A DNA stretch of 6,400 nt, taken from Lachnospiraceae bacterium. Its GTDB lineage: Bacteria; Bacillota; Clostridia; Lachnospirales; Lachnospiraceae. Below the pieces are notes generated by a model. The model was given only the letters and a program-made list of their open reading frames with translations, did no database searches and was not told the DNA's origin. Below, in pieces: positions 1-6,366 of the stretch. Location: assembly GCA_017380975.1 (NCBI GenBank), contig JAFOCX010000019.1, positions 1-6,400 on the forward strand, read 5' to 3'. Numbering within the stretch: the first letter of the stretch is position 1; each line of letters begins with the position of its first letter. Made by a program: the position numbers and the translations under genes.

Positions 1-1620
1 AACCACTTTACCAACGTGACCTACTTTGCCGCCCTGTAATTTGATTGTATCTTCAACAACGAACTCAGCGCTCTCTGTTACGATCACACCGATATCGCCC
101 TGCTGACCACCCATTGTAGCGTAGAACGGAGTCTCTTTTACAAGGATTGTACCGGTCTGGCCATCTGTAAGAGCCTGAACGATCTCATCTTCTGTTGTAA
201 GAACTGTGATCTCAGAATCAAATACAAGATTGTCATAACCAACGAACTCCGTTGTGATCGCTGCATCGATGGACTGGTATACAGTTACATCAGCACCCAT
301 GTAGTTTGTTGTCTTTCTTGCTTTTCTTGCTTTCTCTTTCTGCTCTTTCATACAGGAAGCAAAGCCTTCTTCATCCACTTCGAAGTTCTTCTCCTCAAGG
401 ATCTCCTTTGTAAGATCAAGCGGGAATCCATATGTGTCGTAAAGTTTGAAAGCATCTGCGCCGGAAAGCTTTGTTGTGCCCTCAGCCTTCATAGCCTCTT
501 CCATGTCTGCGAGGATTGCAAGACCCTGGTCGATTGTCTTATTGAATTTATCCTCTTCCTCAGTAAGAACCTTGAAGATCATCACTTTCTTCTCTTCCAG
601 TTCCGGATAACCATCCTTGGAAAGAGCAATTACTGTATCGGAAAGGTTTGCAAGGAACTTACCTTCGATACCGAGTTTTCTTCCGTGACGTGCTGCACGT
701 CTTAAAAGTCTTCTAAGTACGTAGCCGCGGCCCTCGTTGGACGGCATGATACCATCGGAGATCATGAATGTACAGGATTTGATATGGTCAGTTACGATAC
801 GGATGGAAATATCTGTCTCGTGATCAACCTGGTACTCTTTACCTGCTAAAGCACATACTCTGTCGAGAAGCGCTTTGTTTGTATCTACTGTGAACAGGGA
901 GTCAACATCCTGAACAACAACTGCAAGACGCTCAAGACCCATACCTGTATCGATATTTTTCTGAGCTAACTCTGTGTAGTTGCCATGTCCATCGCTGTCA
1001 AACTGTGTGAATACGTTGTTCCATACCTCGATGAAACGGTCACACTCACAGCCCACTTTACAATCCGGGCTGCCGCAGCCGTATTTCTCACCACGGTCAT
1101 AATATACCTCAGAACACGGACCGCACGGACCGGAACCATGCTCCCAGAAGTTGTCTTCTTTGCCAAAGCGAACAATACGCTCTGCCGGAACGCCGATTTT
1201 CTTGTTCCAGATCTCATATGCCTCATCATCCTCAAGATATACAGACGGATAGAGACGCTCCGGATCAAGACCGATCACTTCAGTTAAGAACTCCCATGTC
1301 CATGTGATCGCTTCATTTTTGAAGTAATCACCGAAGGAGAAGTTACCTAACATCTCGAAGAATGTACCGTGACGAGCTGTTTTACCGATATTCTCGATAT
1401 CACCTGTACGGATACATTTCTGGCATGTACACATTCTTGTTCTCGGCGGGATTTCCTGGCCTGTGAAGTATGGTTTTAACGGAGCCATACCGGAGTTAAT
1501 TAATAATAAGCTATTGTCATTGTGCGGAACAAGAGAATAGCTGCTTTTTGCAAGATGTCCTTTGCTCTCGAAGAATTCGAGGAACATTTTTCTCAATTCA
1601 TTTACACCATATTTCTGCAT
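1..1620 (-). CDS. alaS: Alanyl-tRNA synthetase, N-terminal 540 residues (3' end outside the window)
   Basis: Cytoplasmic enzyme that activates alanine with ATP and charges tRNA-Ala; the family also has a domain that hydrolyses mischarged Ser- and Gly-tRNA. The frame is open for exactly 540 codons from the ATG at 1620 to the window edge. It starts MQKYGVNELRKMFLEFF and follows the class II AlaS catalytic core: VPHNDNSLLLINSGM (31-45), TARHGTFFEMLGNFSFGDYF (81-100, motif 2 region), GPCGPC (164-169) and NIDTGMGLERLA (222-233, motif 3). The tRNA-recognition region follows (about 250-460, with MPSNEGRGYVLRRLLRRAARHG at 292-313 and LYDTYGFPLDLT at 393-404). The last 80 residues begin the editing domain (TPFYATMGGQQGD, 497-509). 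The HxxxH editing-site motif and the C-terminal domain would lie beyond position 1; family members are usually about 870-880 residues. Residues 182-193 form a Cys-rich insertion (C182, C187, C191, C193). GGT, CGT, ATC and TTC codons are frequent, as in highly expressed genes. The identity is secure. Confidence 0.98.
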   Translation of the reverse strand, partial: MQKYGVNELRKMFLEFFESKGHLAKSSYSLVPHNDNSLLLINSGMAPLKPYFTGQEIPPRTRMCTCQKCIRTGDIENIGKTARHGTFFEMLGNFSFGDYFKNEAITWTWEFLTEVIGLDPERLYPSVYLEDDEAYEIWNKKIGVPAERIVRFGKEDNFWEHGSGPCGPCSEVYYDRGEKYGCGSPDCKVGCECDRFIEVWNNVFTQFDSDGHGNYTELAQKNIDTGMGLERLAVVVQDVDSLFTVDTNKALLDRVCALAGKEYQVDHETDISIRIVTDHIKSCTFMISDGIMPSNEGRGYVLRRLLRRAARHGRKLGIEGKFLANLSDTVIALSKDGYPELEEKKVMIFKVLTEEEDKFNKTIDQGLAILADMEEAMKAEGTTKLSGADAFKLYDTYGFPLDLTKEILEEKNFEVDEEGFASCMKEQKEKARKARKTTNYMGADVTVYQSIDAAITTEFVGYDNLVFDSEITVLTTEDEIVQALTDGQTGTILVKETPFYATMGGQQGDIGVIVTESAEFVVEDTIKLQGGKVGHVGKVV

Positions 1621-1629
1621 GGTTCATAG

Positions 1630-1635
1630 CCTCCT
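1630..1635 (-). promoter_or_regulatory. Shine-Dalgarno of alaS; decides the start
   Basis: A perfect AGGAGG lies 9 bases upstream of the ATG at 1620. Another ATG at 1627-1625 is out of frame with alaS and only 2 bases from the AGGAGG, too close for normal initiation. The alaS start is therefore the ATG at 1620, which also gives the expected AlaS N-terminus. Confidence 0.85.
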
Positions 1636-1716
1636 GGTTACGATTTATTTCTTAAAAATAAGTTTCGTTTTAAAGCTGTATCGTCACTTATCGCATGATA
1701 CACCAACATACACTAT

Positions 1717-1745
1717 ATAATAATCGTATTTTCGAATATATGCAA
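1717..1745 (-). promoter_or_regulatory. Candidate housekeeping promoter of alaS
   Basis: Reading the minus strand, TTGCAT (1745-1740, -35) is followed after 17 bases by TATTAT (1722-1717, -10, five of six consensus positions). Transcription would start near 1710 and leave a leader of about 90 bases before alaS. The leader contains only a weak 6-bp inverted repeat (1677-1682 with 1697-1702) and no T-box sequence like TGGNACCGCG. The promoter sits just downstream of the preceding gene's terminator, which fits alaS being its own transcription unit. The -35 is poor (three of six). Confidence 0.5.
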
Positions 1746-1760
1746 GAAGAAATTTTATAA

Positions 1761-1804
1761 ATAAAAGAAAAAGTCTGTCGAAATTACGCTTCATTCCAAC
1801 AGAC
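1761..1804 (-). terminator. Rho-independent terminator of the LprI-like gene
   Basis: On the minus strand a 12-bp stem (1804-1793 pairing with 1784-1773, including two G-T wobble pairs) encloses an 8-base loop. A T-rich run, TTTTTCTTTTA, follows at 1772-1762. It lies 23 bases after the stop codon at 1828-1830 and upstream of the alaS promoter, separating the two units. On the opposite strand the hairpin is followed by fewer T residues, so it looks directional. Confidence 0.88.
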
Positions 1805-1827
1805 CTTTCTATATAAATAACCGCCTA

Positions 1828-2577
1828 TTAATTCGGATTTAATACATCTTCGTACTCCGACACCAGCCAGTAACAACGTTCTTTCGTTTTCTCAGCCAGA
1901 GCTCTTACATAATCAGGATTCTGATTCTGTGCATTTTTCATACTGCTCTTAGCGGATGCTTTTTCCGCATATAGATCACGTTCCTTTATCCACTCGACTT
2001 CCATCACCTTCAAGGCCTCCATCTCTTCTTGTTCCAGCCTCTCACGGATCATCTGATAAACATAGTTTAATTCATAATCCCATAATGCCCGCTCCTGCTC
2101 TGCTGCCGTCAAAAACGCCGCACGATTCTCTGAAGTCACATTATCCCATAACTGCAGTGCATGTTGTTCGGTTTGGGCAAACCGTTCAAAAAAATCTTCT
2201 GCATTATATGAAATGATTGCTTCTTCCTCAACCACAGGGCTTTTTACTCCGCCCGGATCTAACGGTGATTTCACAGTTTCCTGTATCGCATCATGATTCG
2301 TCGTATCGATCGGCGCTTTCGGACTTGCTGCTGCAAATACAGGAAAAACTTCTTCAGGAACTGTCTCCTCAACAGCTTCAATCGAAGCTGCCTCCATCAC
2401 TTCTTCAATCGTTTCTTCGATTATTTCATCTGCTATATGAGCAGCTGCTCCTATGGTTTCTTCGATTCCCTTTGACACGTCTTGTGAGATTATAAAATCA
2501 CGTGTCATCTTCGTTACCGATACTCCGACCACAAGAATACAAACAATCGTCATCCACATCCAAAAACGTCTTTTCAT
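1828..2577 (-). CDS. Membrane-anchored protein with C-terminal LprI/DUF1311-like domain
   Basis: A 249-residue protein with no assigned gene name. Residues 1-4 are basic (MKRR), and residues 6-22 form one hydrophobic segment with no clear signal peptidase site, so an anchored protein with an outside C-terminus is likely. Residues 38-76 are Glu-rich with predicted helical character, and 77-125 are a Pro-containing linker in which the tetrapeptide VKSP occurs twice (102-105, 111-114). Residues about 128-246 resemble the LprI (DUF1311) family: LWDYELNYVYQMIRERL (165-181), then W196 and R200-D201 of the WxxxRD signature, and TKERCYWLVSEYE (231-243). Known LprI of Mycobacterium inhibits lysozyme, but most family members are uncharacterised and the usual paired Cys residues are missing here; only C13 and C235 are present. 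GGAG at 2588-2585, 7 bases before the ATG, supports the start. The gene is flanked by its own promoter candidates and a strong terminator. The domain call is by eye; the function is unknown. Confidence 0.85.
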   Translation of the reverse strand: MKRRFWMWMTIVCILVVGVSVTKMTRDFIISQDVSKGIEETIGAAAHIADEIIEETIEEVMEAASIEAVEETVPEEVFPVFAAASPKAPIDTTNHDAIQETVKSPLDPGGVKSPVVEEEAIISYNAEDFFERFAQTEQHALQLWDNVTSENRAAFLTAAEQERALWDYELNYVYQMIRERLEQEEMEALKVMEVEWIKERDLYAEKASAKSSMKNAQNQNPDYVRALAEKTKERCYWLVSEYEDVLNPN

Positions 2578-2596
2578 GCATTCACTCCATTCTCTC

Positions 2597-2614
2597 TATG
2601 CTAAAGATAGCATA
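2597..2614. repeat. 18-base perfect inverted repeat over the -10 of the LprI-like gene
   Basis: TATGCTA-AAGA-TAGCATA, two 7-base arms with a 4-base spacer. It overlaps the candidate -10 (2604-2609) and ends at about the predicted transcription start. Its size and position fit an operator for a dimeric regulator; it could also be a short 5'-end hairpin or chance in AT-rich DNA. No regulator is encoded in the window. Confidence 0.45.
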
Positions 2615-2632
2615 AAGTTGAAGCATTGTGAA
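2604..2632 (-). promoter_or_regulatory. Candidate proximal promoter of the LprI-like gene
   Basis: On the minus strand, TTCACA (2632-2627, five of six -35 positions) is followed after 17 bases by TATCTT (2609-2604, four of six -10 positions). The predicted start near 2597 gives a leader of about 20 bases containing the Shine-Dalgarno. The -10 lies inside the inverted repeat at 2597-2614. Confidence 0.45.
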
Positions 2633-2655
2633 CCCGAAAATTAAAATAGTAATAC

Positions 2656-2684
2656 ATTGTAAGATTCTCGTAATATTTCAGCAA
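2656..2684 (-). promoter_or_regulatory. Alternative distal promoter of the LprI-like gene
   Basis: On the minus strand, TTGCTG (2684-2679) is followed after 17 bases by TACAAT (2661-2656, five of six -10 positions). It would give a leader of about 70 bases. The -10 is better than that of the proximal candidate but the -35 is worse; either or both could be used. Both lie downstream of the rnhA terminator. Confidence 0.3.
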
Positions 2685-2701
2685 TTTCTCCCACTTAAGC
2701 A

Positions 2702-2731
2702 TGAAAAACCCCGGAGTTTTTATACTCCGGG
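2702..2731 (-). terminator. Rho-independent terminator overlapping the end of rnhA
   Basis: On the minus strand CCCGGAGT (2731-2724) pairs perfectly with ACTCCGGG (2717-2710) around a 6-base loop, followed by five T residues (2708-2704). The upstream arm encodes the last residues of rnhA (Pro-Gly-Val), and its stop codon (2722-2720) lies in the loop. It probably ends the nuclease-rnhA transcript, and any read-through from spoIVA. Confidence 0.92.
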
Positions 2732-3193
2732 ATCCACTAACAAGTTATTTCCATCTGCAGCAGCTGTTGCCAGTCTGTCGCATCGTTCATTTTCCGGATG
2801 GCCGTCATGACCTTTTACCCAGAAAAACTGAACCTGATGCGGTTCCATCGCTTTTAACAGACGTTTCCACAAATCCGAATTTTTCACAGGACCGGTTTTC
2901 GGCCTGTTCCAGTTATGTTTAAGCCAGCTGTCGATCCAATGCTGATTAAACGCATCAGTCAAATACTTTGAATCAGAGTACAGATCCACCTGACATGGCC
3001 GATTCAAAGCCTCCAGACCAACAATCGCAGCCATCAGTTCCATACGATTGTTTGTTGTTTTTACGTATCCTGCTGACATCTCTTTTTCATGGAGCACTCC
3101 CTGTTTGTCCACAAACTGAAGAACTGCTCCGTAACCGCCCGGCCCGTCAGGATTTCCTCGGGCCGAGCCATCGGTATATAACGTAACTTTCAT
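2720..3193 (-). CDS. rnhA: Ribonuclease HI
   Basis: A cytoplasmic type 1 RNase H that cuts the RNA strand of RNA-DNA hybrids with metal ions, acting on R-loops and replication primers. The 157 residues match the usual length of the family (E. coli 155). The catalytic acids are all visible: D8 in LYTDGSARGNP, E52 in NNRMEL, D74 in YSDSKY and D139 in NERCDRLA. The catalytic-loop H129 is in WVKGHDGHPENERCD, and the basic, Trp-rich WIDSWLKHNWNRPKTGPVKN segment (86-105) matches the substrate-binding handle region of the E. coli type. The ATG at 3193 has GGAAGGAA at 3208-3201 upstream and lies only 18 bases after the nuclease gene, so the two are likely cotranscribed. The protein stops soon after the core, with its last codons inside the terminator stem. 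No unusual residues were seen. Confidence 0.97.
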   Translation of the reverse strand: MKVTLYTDGSARGNPDGPGGYGAVLQFVDKQGVLHEKEMSAGYVKTTNNRMELMAAIVGLEALNRPCQVDLYSDSKYLTDAFNQHWIDSWLKHNWNRPKTGPVKNSDLWKRLLKAMEPHQVQFFWVKGHDGHPENERCDRLATAAADGNNLLVDPGV

Positions 3194-3211
3194 GTGTCTT
3201 TTCCTTCCATC

Positions 3212-4810
3212 TTAGAAGTTCCATTTGTCACAAAGTGCATTGACATCATCTGTGAAGTCCTTAATATCCTTGTTGGTACCCTGTTTATATTTTCTGATGA
3301 TCCGCATCAGACGTTCACCGGCTGCAGTCAAAGCTTCAAAGATCGTACGGTTTTCTCTCTGACGAGGTGTTTCTTTTACTCTTGGAATGCCGACAGTCTG
3401 TTTCACCCAGGTTTCATTCGCAAGATCATAAATCGAACCGGAATACGGTGCTTCAGCATCATATCCATATTCAGTGCGCAGCCGTTCTGCAAAAGTCGTG
3501 CATACTTCATCATCACCATGTACCAAGAAGACCTTTTTAGGATTTTGGATCACTTTCAACCATGTGATCAGACCGTCCTGATCTGCGTGACCGGAAAGAC
3601 CATCCAAACGCTCGATTCTTGCCTTCACATCAATGGTCTCACCAAACAGTTTTACTTCCTTTATCCCTTCAATCAATGCACGTCCAAGTGTTCCGACCGC
3701 CTGATAACCGGCAAACAGGATCGTACACTCCGGTCTCCAGAGGTTATGCTTCAGATGATGACGAATACGTCCGGCGTCACACATACCGGCTGCTGAAATG
3801 ATCACTTTTGGTTTCATATCAAAGTTGATTCCCTTTGAATCATCACTTGTAACGGACAGCTTCAAACCCGGGAATGTAATCGGGTTTATGCCTTTATTCA
3901 CAAGCTCCATTGCTTCGTCGTCAAAGCACTCCATAATATTTTTATGGAATACAGAGGTTGCTTCCACCGCCATCGGGCTATCAACGTATACTTCAAAGTT
4001 TGGATGACCGACAATCAAATTGTCCTCTTTGATTTTTCTCATAAAATAGAGAATTTCCTGTGTTCGCCCCACAGCAAACGCCGGAATTACAAGATTTCCG
4101 CCGGCATCCAGAGTCTCCTGAAGGATGTTTGCCAATTCATCAATATGTTCATGCGTCCTGTCATGAGAGCGATCGCCATACGTACACTCCATAACCACAA
4201 AATCGGCTTCTTCTATATAGGACGGATCCTTGATCAGCGGCTTATTTTTATTTCCGATATCACCGGAAAAAACAATTTTCTTCTCGATTCCATTCTCCGT
4301 TACCCAGATTTCAATAGAAGAAGATCCAAGAAGATGACCAACATCTGTAAATCGGATTTTCACATTCTCAGACAGAGCCACAATCTCATTATAAGAACAT
4401 GCAACAAAATGCTGCAGCACACCTTCTGCATCTGCCATTGTAAATAAAGGCGGAACCTCTGCATTTCCGGCACGTCTCGCTTTTCGATTCTTCCACTCCG
4501 CTTCCATTTCTTGAATATGTGCACTGTCTTTTAACATAATATGACAAAGGTCACAAGTCGCCTGAGTTGCATACACTTGCCCTTTGAAGCCCTTTGCATA
4601 TAAGAGCGGCAGTAGTCCGGAGTGATCGATATGGGCATGCGTTACAAGAACAAAATCCACGTCCGACGGCGGAATCGGGAGCTCAGCGTTCTCATAAATA
4701 TTTCCCCCCTGCTCCATACCATAATCGATCAAAATATGTTTTCCGCACGCTTTCAAATAGTGGCAGCTACCGGTTACTTCATGGTCCGCACCAATAAACA
4801 TTAACCTCAT
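3212..4810 (-). CDS. Beta-CASP metallo-beta-lactamase-fold ribonuclease (CPSF73-like)
   Basis: A 532-residue zinc-dependent hydrolase of the beta-CASP branch of the metallo-beta-lactamase fold, relatives of which (bacterial TTHA0252, archaeal and eukaryotic CPSF73) cut RNA. The metal-site motifs are in order: D9 in GADHEVTGSC, THAHIDHSG (57-65; H58, H60, D62, H63), H159 in DVGHLLGSSS and D184 in FSGDIG. The beta-CASP motifs follow: E208 in ECTYGDR, H408 in LSGHAD and H431 in LVHGDDE. The CASP insert spans roughly 215-390 and contains NLVIPAFAVGRTQE (239-252) and ISAAGMCDAGRIRHHLKHNL (338-357). The RNA-specificity segment spans about 395-445, and a basic C-terminal tail of about 50 residues ends the protein. 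Unlike RNase J, it lacks a long C-terminal domain. AAAGGAG lies 7 bases before the ATG, supporting M1 over M4. The exact RNA substrate is unknown. The gene sits between spoIVA and rnhA, 18 bases from the latter. Confidence 0.93.
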   Translation of the reverse strand: MRLMFIGADHEVTGSCHYLKACGKHILIDYGMEQGGNIYENAELPIPPSDVDFVLVTHAHIDHSGLLPLLYAKGFKGQVYATQATCDLCHIMLKDSAHIQEMEAEWKNRKARRAGNAEVPPLFTMADAEGVLQHFVACSYNEIVALSENVKIRFTDVGHLLGSSSIEIWVTENGIEKKIVFSGDIGNKNKPLIKDPSYIEEADFVVMECTYGDRSHDRTHEHIDELANILQETLDAGGNLVIPAFAVGRTQEILYFMRKIKEDNLIVGHPNFEVYVDSPMAVEATSVFHKNIMECFDDEAMELVNKGINPITFPGLKLSVTSDDSKGINFDMKPKVIISAAGMCDAGRIRHHLKHNLWRPECTILFAGYQAVGTLGRALIEGIKEVKLFGETIDVKARIERLDGLSGHADQDGLITWLKVIQNPKKVFLVHGDDEVCTTFAERLRTEYGYDAEAPYSGSIYDLANETWVKQTVGIPRVKETPRQRENRTIFEALTAAGERLMRIIRKYKQGTNKDIKDFTDDVNALCDKWNF

Positions 4811-4834
4811 AGAATCACTCCTTTCTTCAATTAT

Positions 4835-4863
4835 ATTATATCATTTTTCAGATAATAATGCAA
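4835..4863 (-). promoter_or_regulatory. Candidate housekeeping promoter of the nuclease-rnhA unit
   Basis: On the minus strand TTGCAT (4863-4858) is followed after exactly 17 bases by a perfect TATAAT (4840-4835). The -35 lies inside the last codons of spoIVA and the -10 lies in the 37-base gap. The predicted start near 4828 leaves a leader of under 20 bases with the AAAGGAG Shine-Dalgarno. It would allow vegetative expression of the two downstream genes independently of spoIVA. Confidence 0.6.
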
Positions 4864-6323
4864 ATCATTCCTCCATTTGAGTCATTTATTATTTTTTGTA
4901 ACGTATCCTGCAATTTTGACTGACAATCTTCAGTCATTTGTGAGATTTTCGTCTGCATTCCATCTGTCACGATCTGCTCCACTGACTTGCCAAAAATATT
5001 GGTCTCCCACACGCCATCTTCTCTCGCTTCGTTATTTTTTATGTATGAGATCAAGTCATTTGCCTGCTGCTCACTGCCGACAATAGGAGCGATTTCCGTT
5101 TCAATCTGTGCTTTGATCAAATTGATCGATGGAGCCTGTGCATGAATTTTTACGCCAAATTTATTGCCGTGTTTTATGAGTTCCGGTTCAGCCAAAACAA
5201 TTTCTGATTTATCCGGCATTACAATTCCGTACCCCTTTGCACGCACCTGACTTAAAGCATGTTTCACTTTTTCATATTCTCCCTGCATGTCAGACAGCTT
5301 TGCCAATGTATGAAACAATACATATTCGTCCTTAACCGGAATTCCGGTATACTCACTGATCACTTCATAATAACAGTCATAGTCCATAAGGATCTCAACC
5401 GAAACCGTTCCATCAGCCATTTCTGTCTTGCGAATGACAATATCAGATACTCTTGAATTTCCGTCTGCACGAAGAATCTCTTCTTTCATATCCTTCATCT
5501 GATCTACATTCGTCAGTATGCTTCTTGCATGCTCGATTGCAGTCATTTTTAAGGGATGTTCATCCGGTAAGATCTCCATCCATTTCGGAATGTAAAAATC
5601 TAACTTTTGAACCGGAAATTCTTTCAAAACATTCATTAAGATCATTTTTACATCCGATTCTTTTAACTGCTCACAATTTACCGGCTGAACTGTAACACCA
5701 TATAACTCCTCCATATTTCCAGCCATCTCTTTGGCTTCTTCGCCAAATGGCTTCACAGAATTTAAAAGGACAATAAATGGTTTACCGATTTCTTTCAATT
5801 CCCGAATAATCCTTGCTTCTGCATCTGCATAATCATTTCGTCCCAATTCCCCAAAGCTGCCGTCACCTGTGATCACGATACCTATTGTCGAATGATCGCG
5901 TATTACTTTTCTGGTTCCGATCTCAGCTGCGTATGTAAAAGGAATTTCATGATCAAACCAAGGGGTTTTTACCAAACGTTCCTCTCCGTTTTCCTCATGT
6001 CCCACTGCACCGTCAACCATAAATCCAACACAATCCACCAATCTGATTTTCGCATGAATACCATCTTCAAGGTGAATTTCTGCTGCTTCTTTCGGAATGA
6101 ATTTCGGTTCTGTGGTCATGATCATCTTCCCTGCAGCGCTCTGAGGCAGTTCATCACGAGTCAACGTCTTCTTATGACCATCCGGAAGTTTTGGAAGAAC
6201 CATTGTTTCCATAAATCGTTTTATAAAGGTTGACTTTCCGGTACGGACAGGACCAACTACACCTATGTAGATCTCTCCTCCTGTCCTTGCTTCAATATCT
6301 CTGTATACATGAAAATTTTCCAT
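4848..6323 (-). CDS. spoIVA: Stage IV sporulation protein A (spore coat basement ATPase)
   Basis: SpoIVA is made in the mother cell, binds the forespore surface, and polymerises with ATP hydrolysis into the platform on which the spore coat is built and the cortex depends. The 491 residues match the B. subtilis protein (492). Visible landmarks: Walker A GPVRTGKS (24-31, K30), the threonine pair T70-T71 at the sensor position, the Walker B-like RLVDCVGF with D97, the NSVKPFGEEA segment (188-197), and the conserved C-terminal GGMICIII, which in B. subtilis is needed for anchoring through SpoVM. The N-terminal GTPase-like ATPase domain (about 1-240) is followed by the middle and C-terminal domains used in polymerisation. 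The ATG at 6323 has AAGGGGG 7 bases upstream and gives the typical N-terminus MENFHVYRDIEARTGGEIYIGVVGPVRTGKS. The stop at 4848 lies 37 bases before the nuclease gene with no terminator visible. The identity is secure. Confidence 0.98.
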   Translation of the reverse strand: MENFHVYRDIEARTGGEIYIGVVGPVRTGKSTFIKRFMETMVLPKLPDGHKKTLTRDELPQSAAGKMIMTTEPKFIPKEAAEIHLEDGIHAKIRLVDCVGFMVDGAVGHEENGEERLVKTPWFDHEIPFTYAAEIGTRKVIRDHSTIGIVITGDGSFGELGRNDYADAEARIIRELKEIGKPFIVLLNSVKPFGEEAKEMAGNMEELYGVTVQPVNCEQLKESDVKMILMNVLKEFPVQKLDFYIPKWMEILPDEHPLKMTAIEHARSILTNVDQMKDMKEEILRADGNSRVSDIVIRKTEMADGTVSVEILMDYDCYYEVISEYTGIPVKDEYVLFHTLAKLSDMQGEYEKVKHALSQVRAKGYGIVMPDKSEIVLAEPELIKHGNKFGVKIHAQAPSINLIKAQIETEIAPIVGSEQQANDLISYIKNNEAREDGVWETNIFGKSVEQIVTDGMQTKISQMTEDCQSKLQDTLQKIINDSNGGMICIII

Positions 6324-6330
6324 AAAAATA

Positions 6331-6366
6331 CCCCCTTGCTATCCTTATATAGTATATGCAAAGGGG
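6331..6366. repeat. Inverted repeat containing the spoIVA Shine-Dalgarno
   Basis: On the minus strand CCCCTTTGC (6366-6358) can pair with GCAAGGGG (6339-6332) through eight pairs with one bulged T. The downstream arm is part of the AAGGGGG Shine-Dalgarno of spoIVA (6337-6331). The arms flank the candidate -10, so a transcript starting there lacks the upstream arm, whereas a transcript entering from further upstream carries both and could fold over the ribosome binding site. Confidence 0.5.

Noticed and set aside
985..1287. 100-codon open frames on both strands within alaS
   Set aside because: They are shadows of the well-conserved AlaS reading frame and have no Shine-Dalgarno or family resemblance.
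1677..1702. Possible leader hairpin upstream of alaS (TGTATC with GATACA)
   Set aside because: Six pairs with a 14-base loop in AT-rich sequence; too weak to call a regulatory element.
2601..2702. A 33-codon minus-strand frame (MLKWEKLLKYYENLTMYYYF...) directly after the rnhA terminator
   Set aside because: Its ATG abuts the terminator T-run, the only G-rich sequence before it is the terminator stem, and it runs over both promoter candidates of the next gene. No support for translation.
3194..3796. A 200-codon open frame on the plus strand
   Set aside because: It lies wholly antisense to the beta-CASP nuclease gene, has no recognisable domain, and is explained by the composition of the real gene.
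4848..6323. Reading the P-loop protein as a GTPase or partitioning ATPase
   Set aside because: The length, the T70-T71 pair, D97 and the GGMICIII C-terminus together fit SpoIVA specifically.
1740..6366. TTGCATATA-like strings upstream of alaS, the nuclease gene and spoIVA
   Set aside because: The shared part is short and AT-rich, and it plays a different part at each place (-35 in two cases, overlapping a -10 in the third). Not a convincing common operator.
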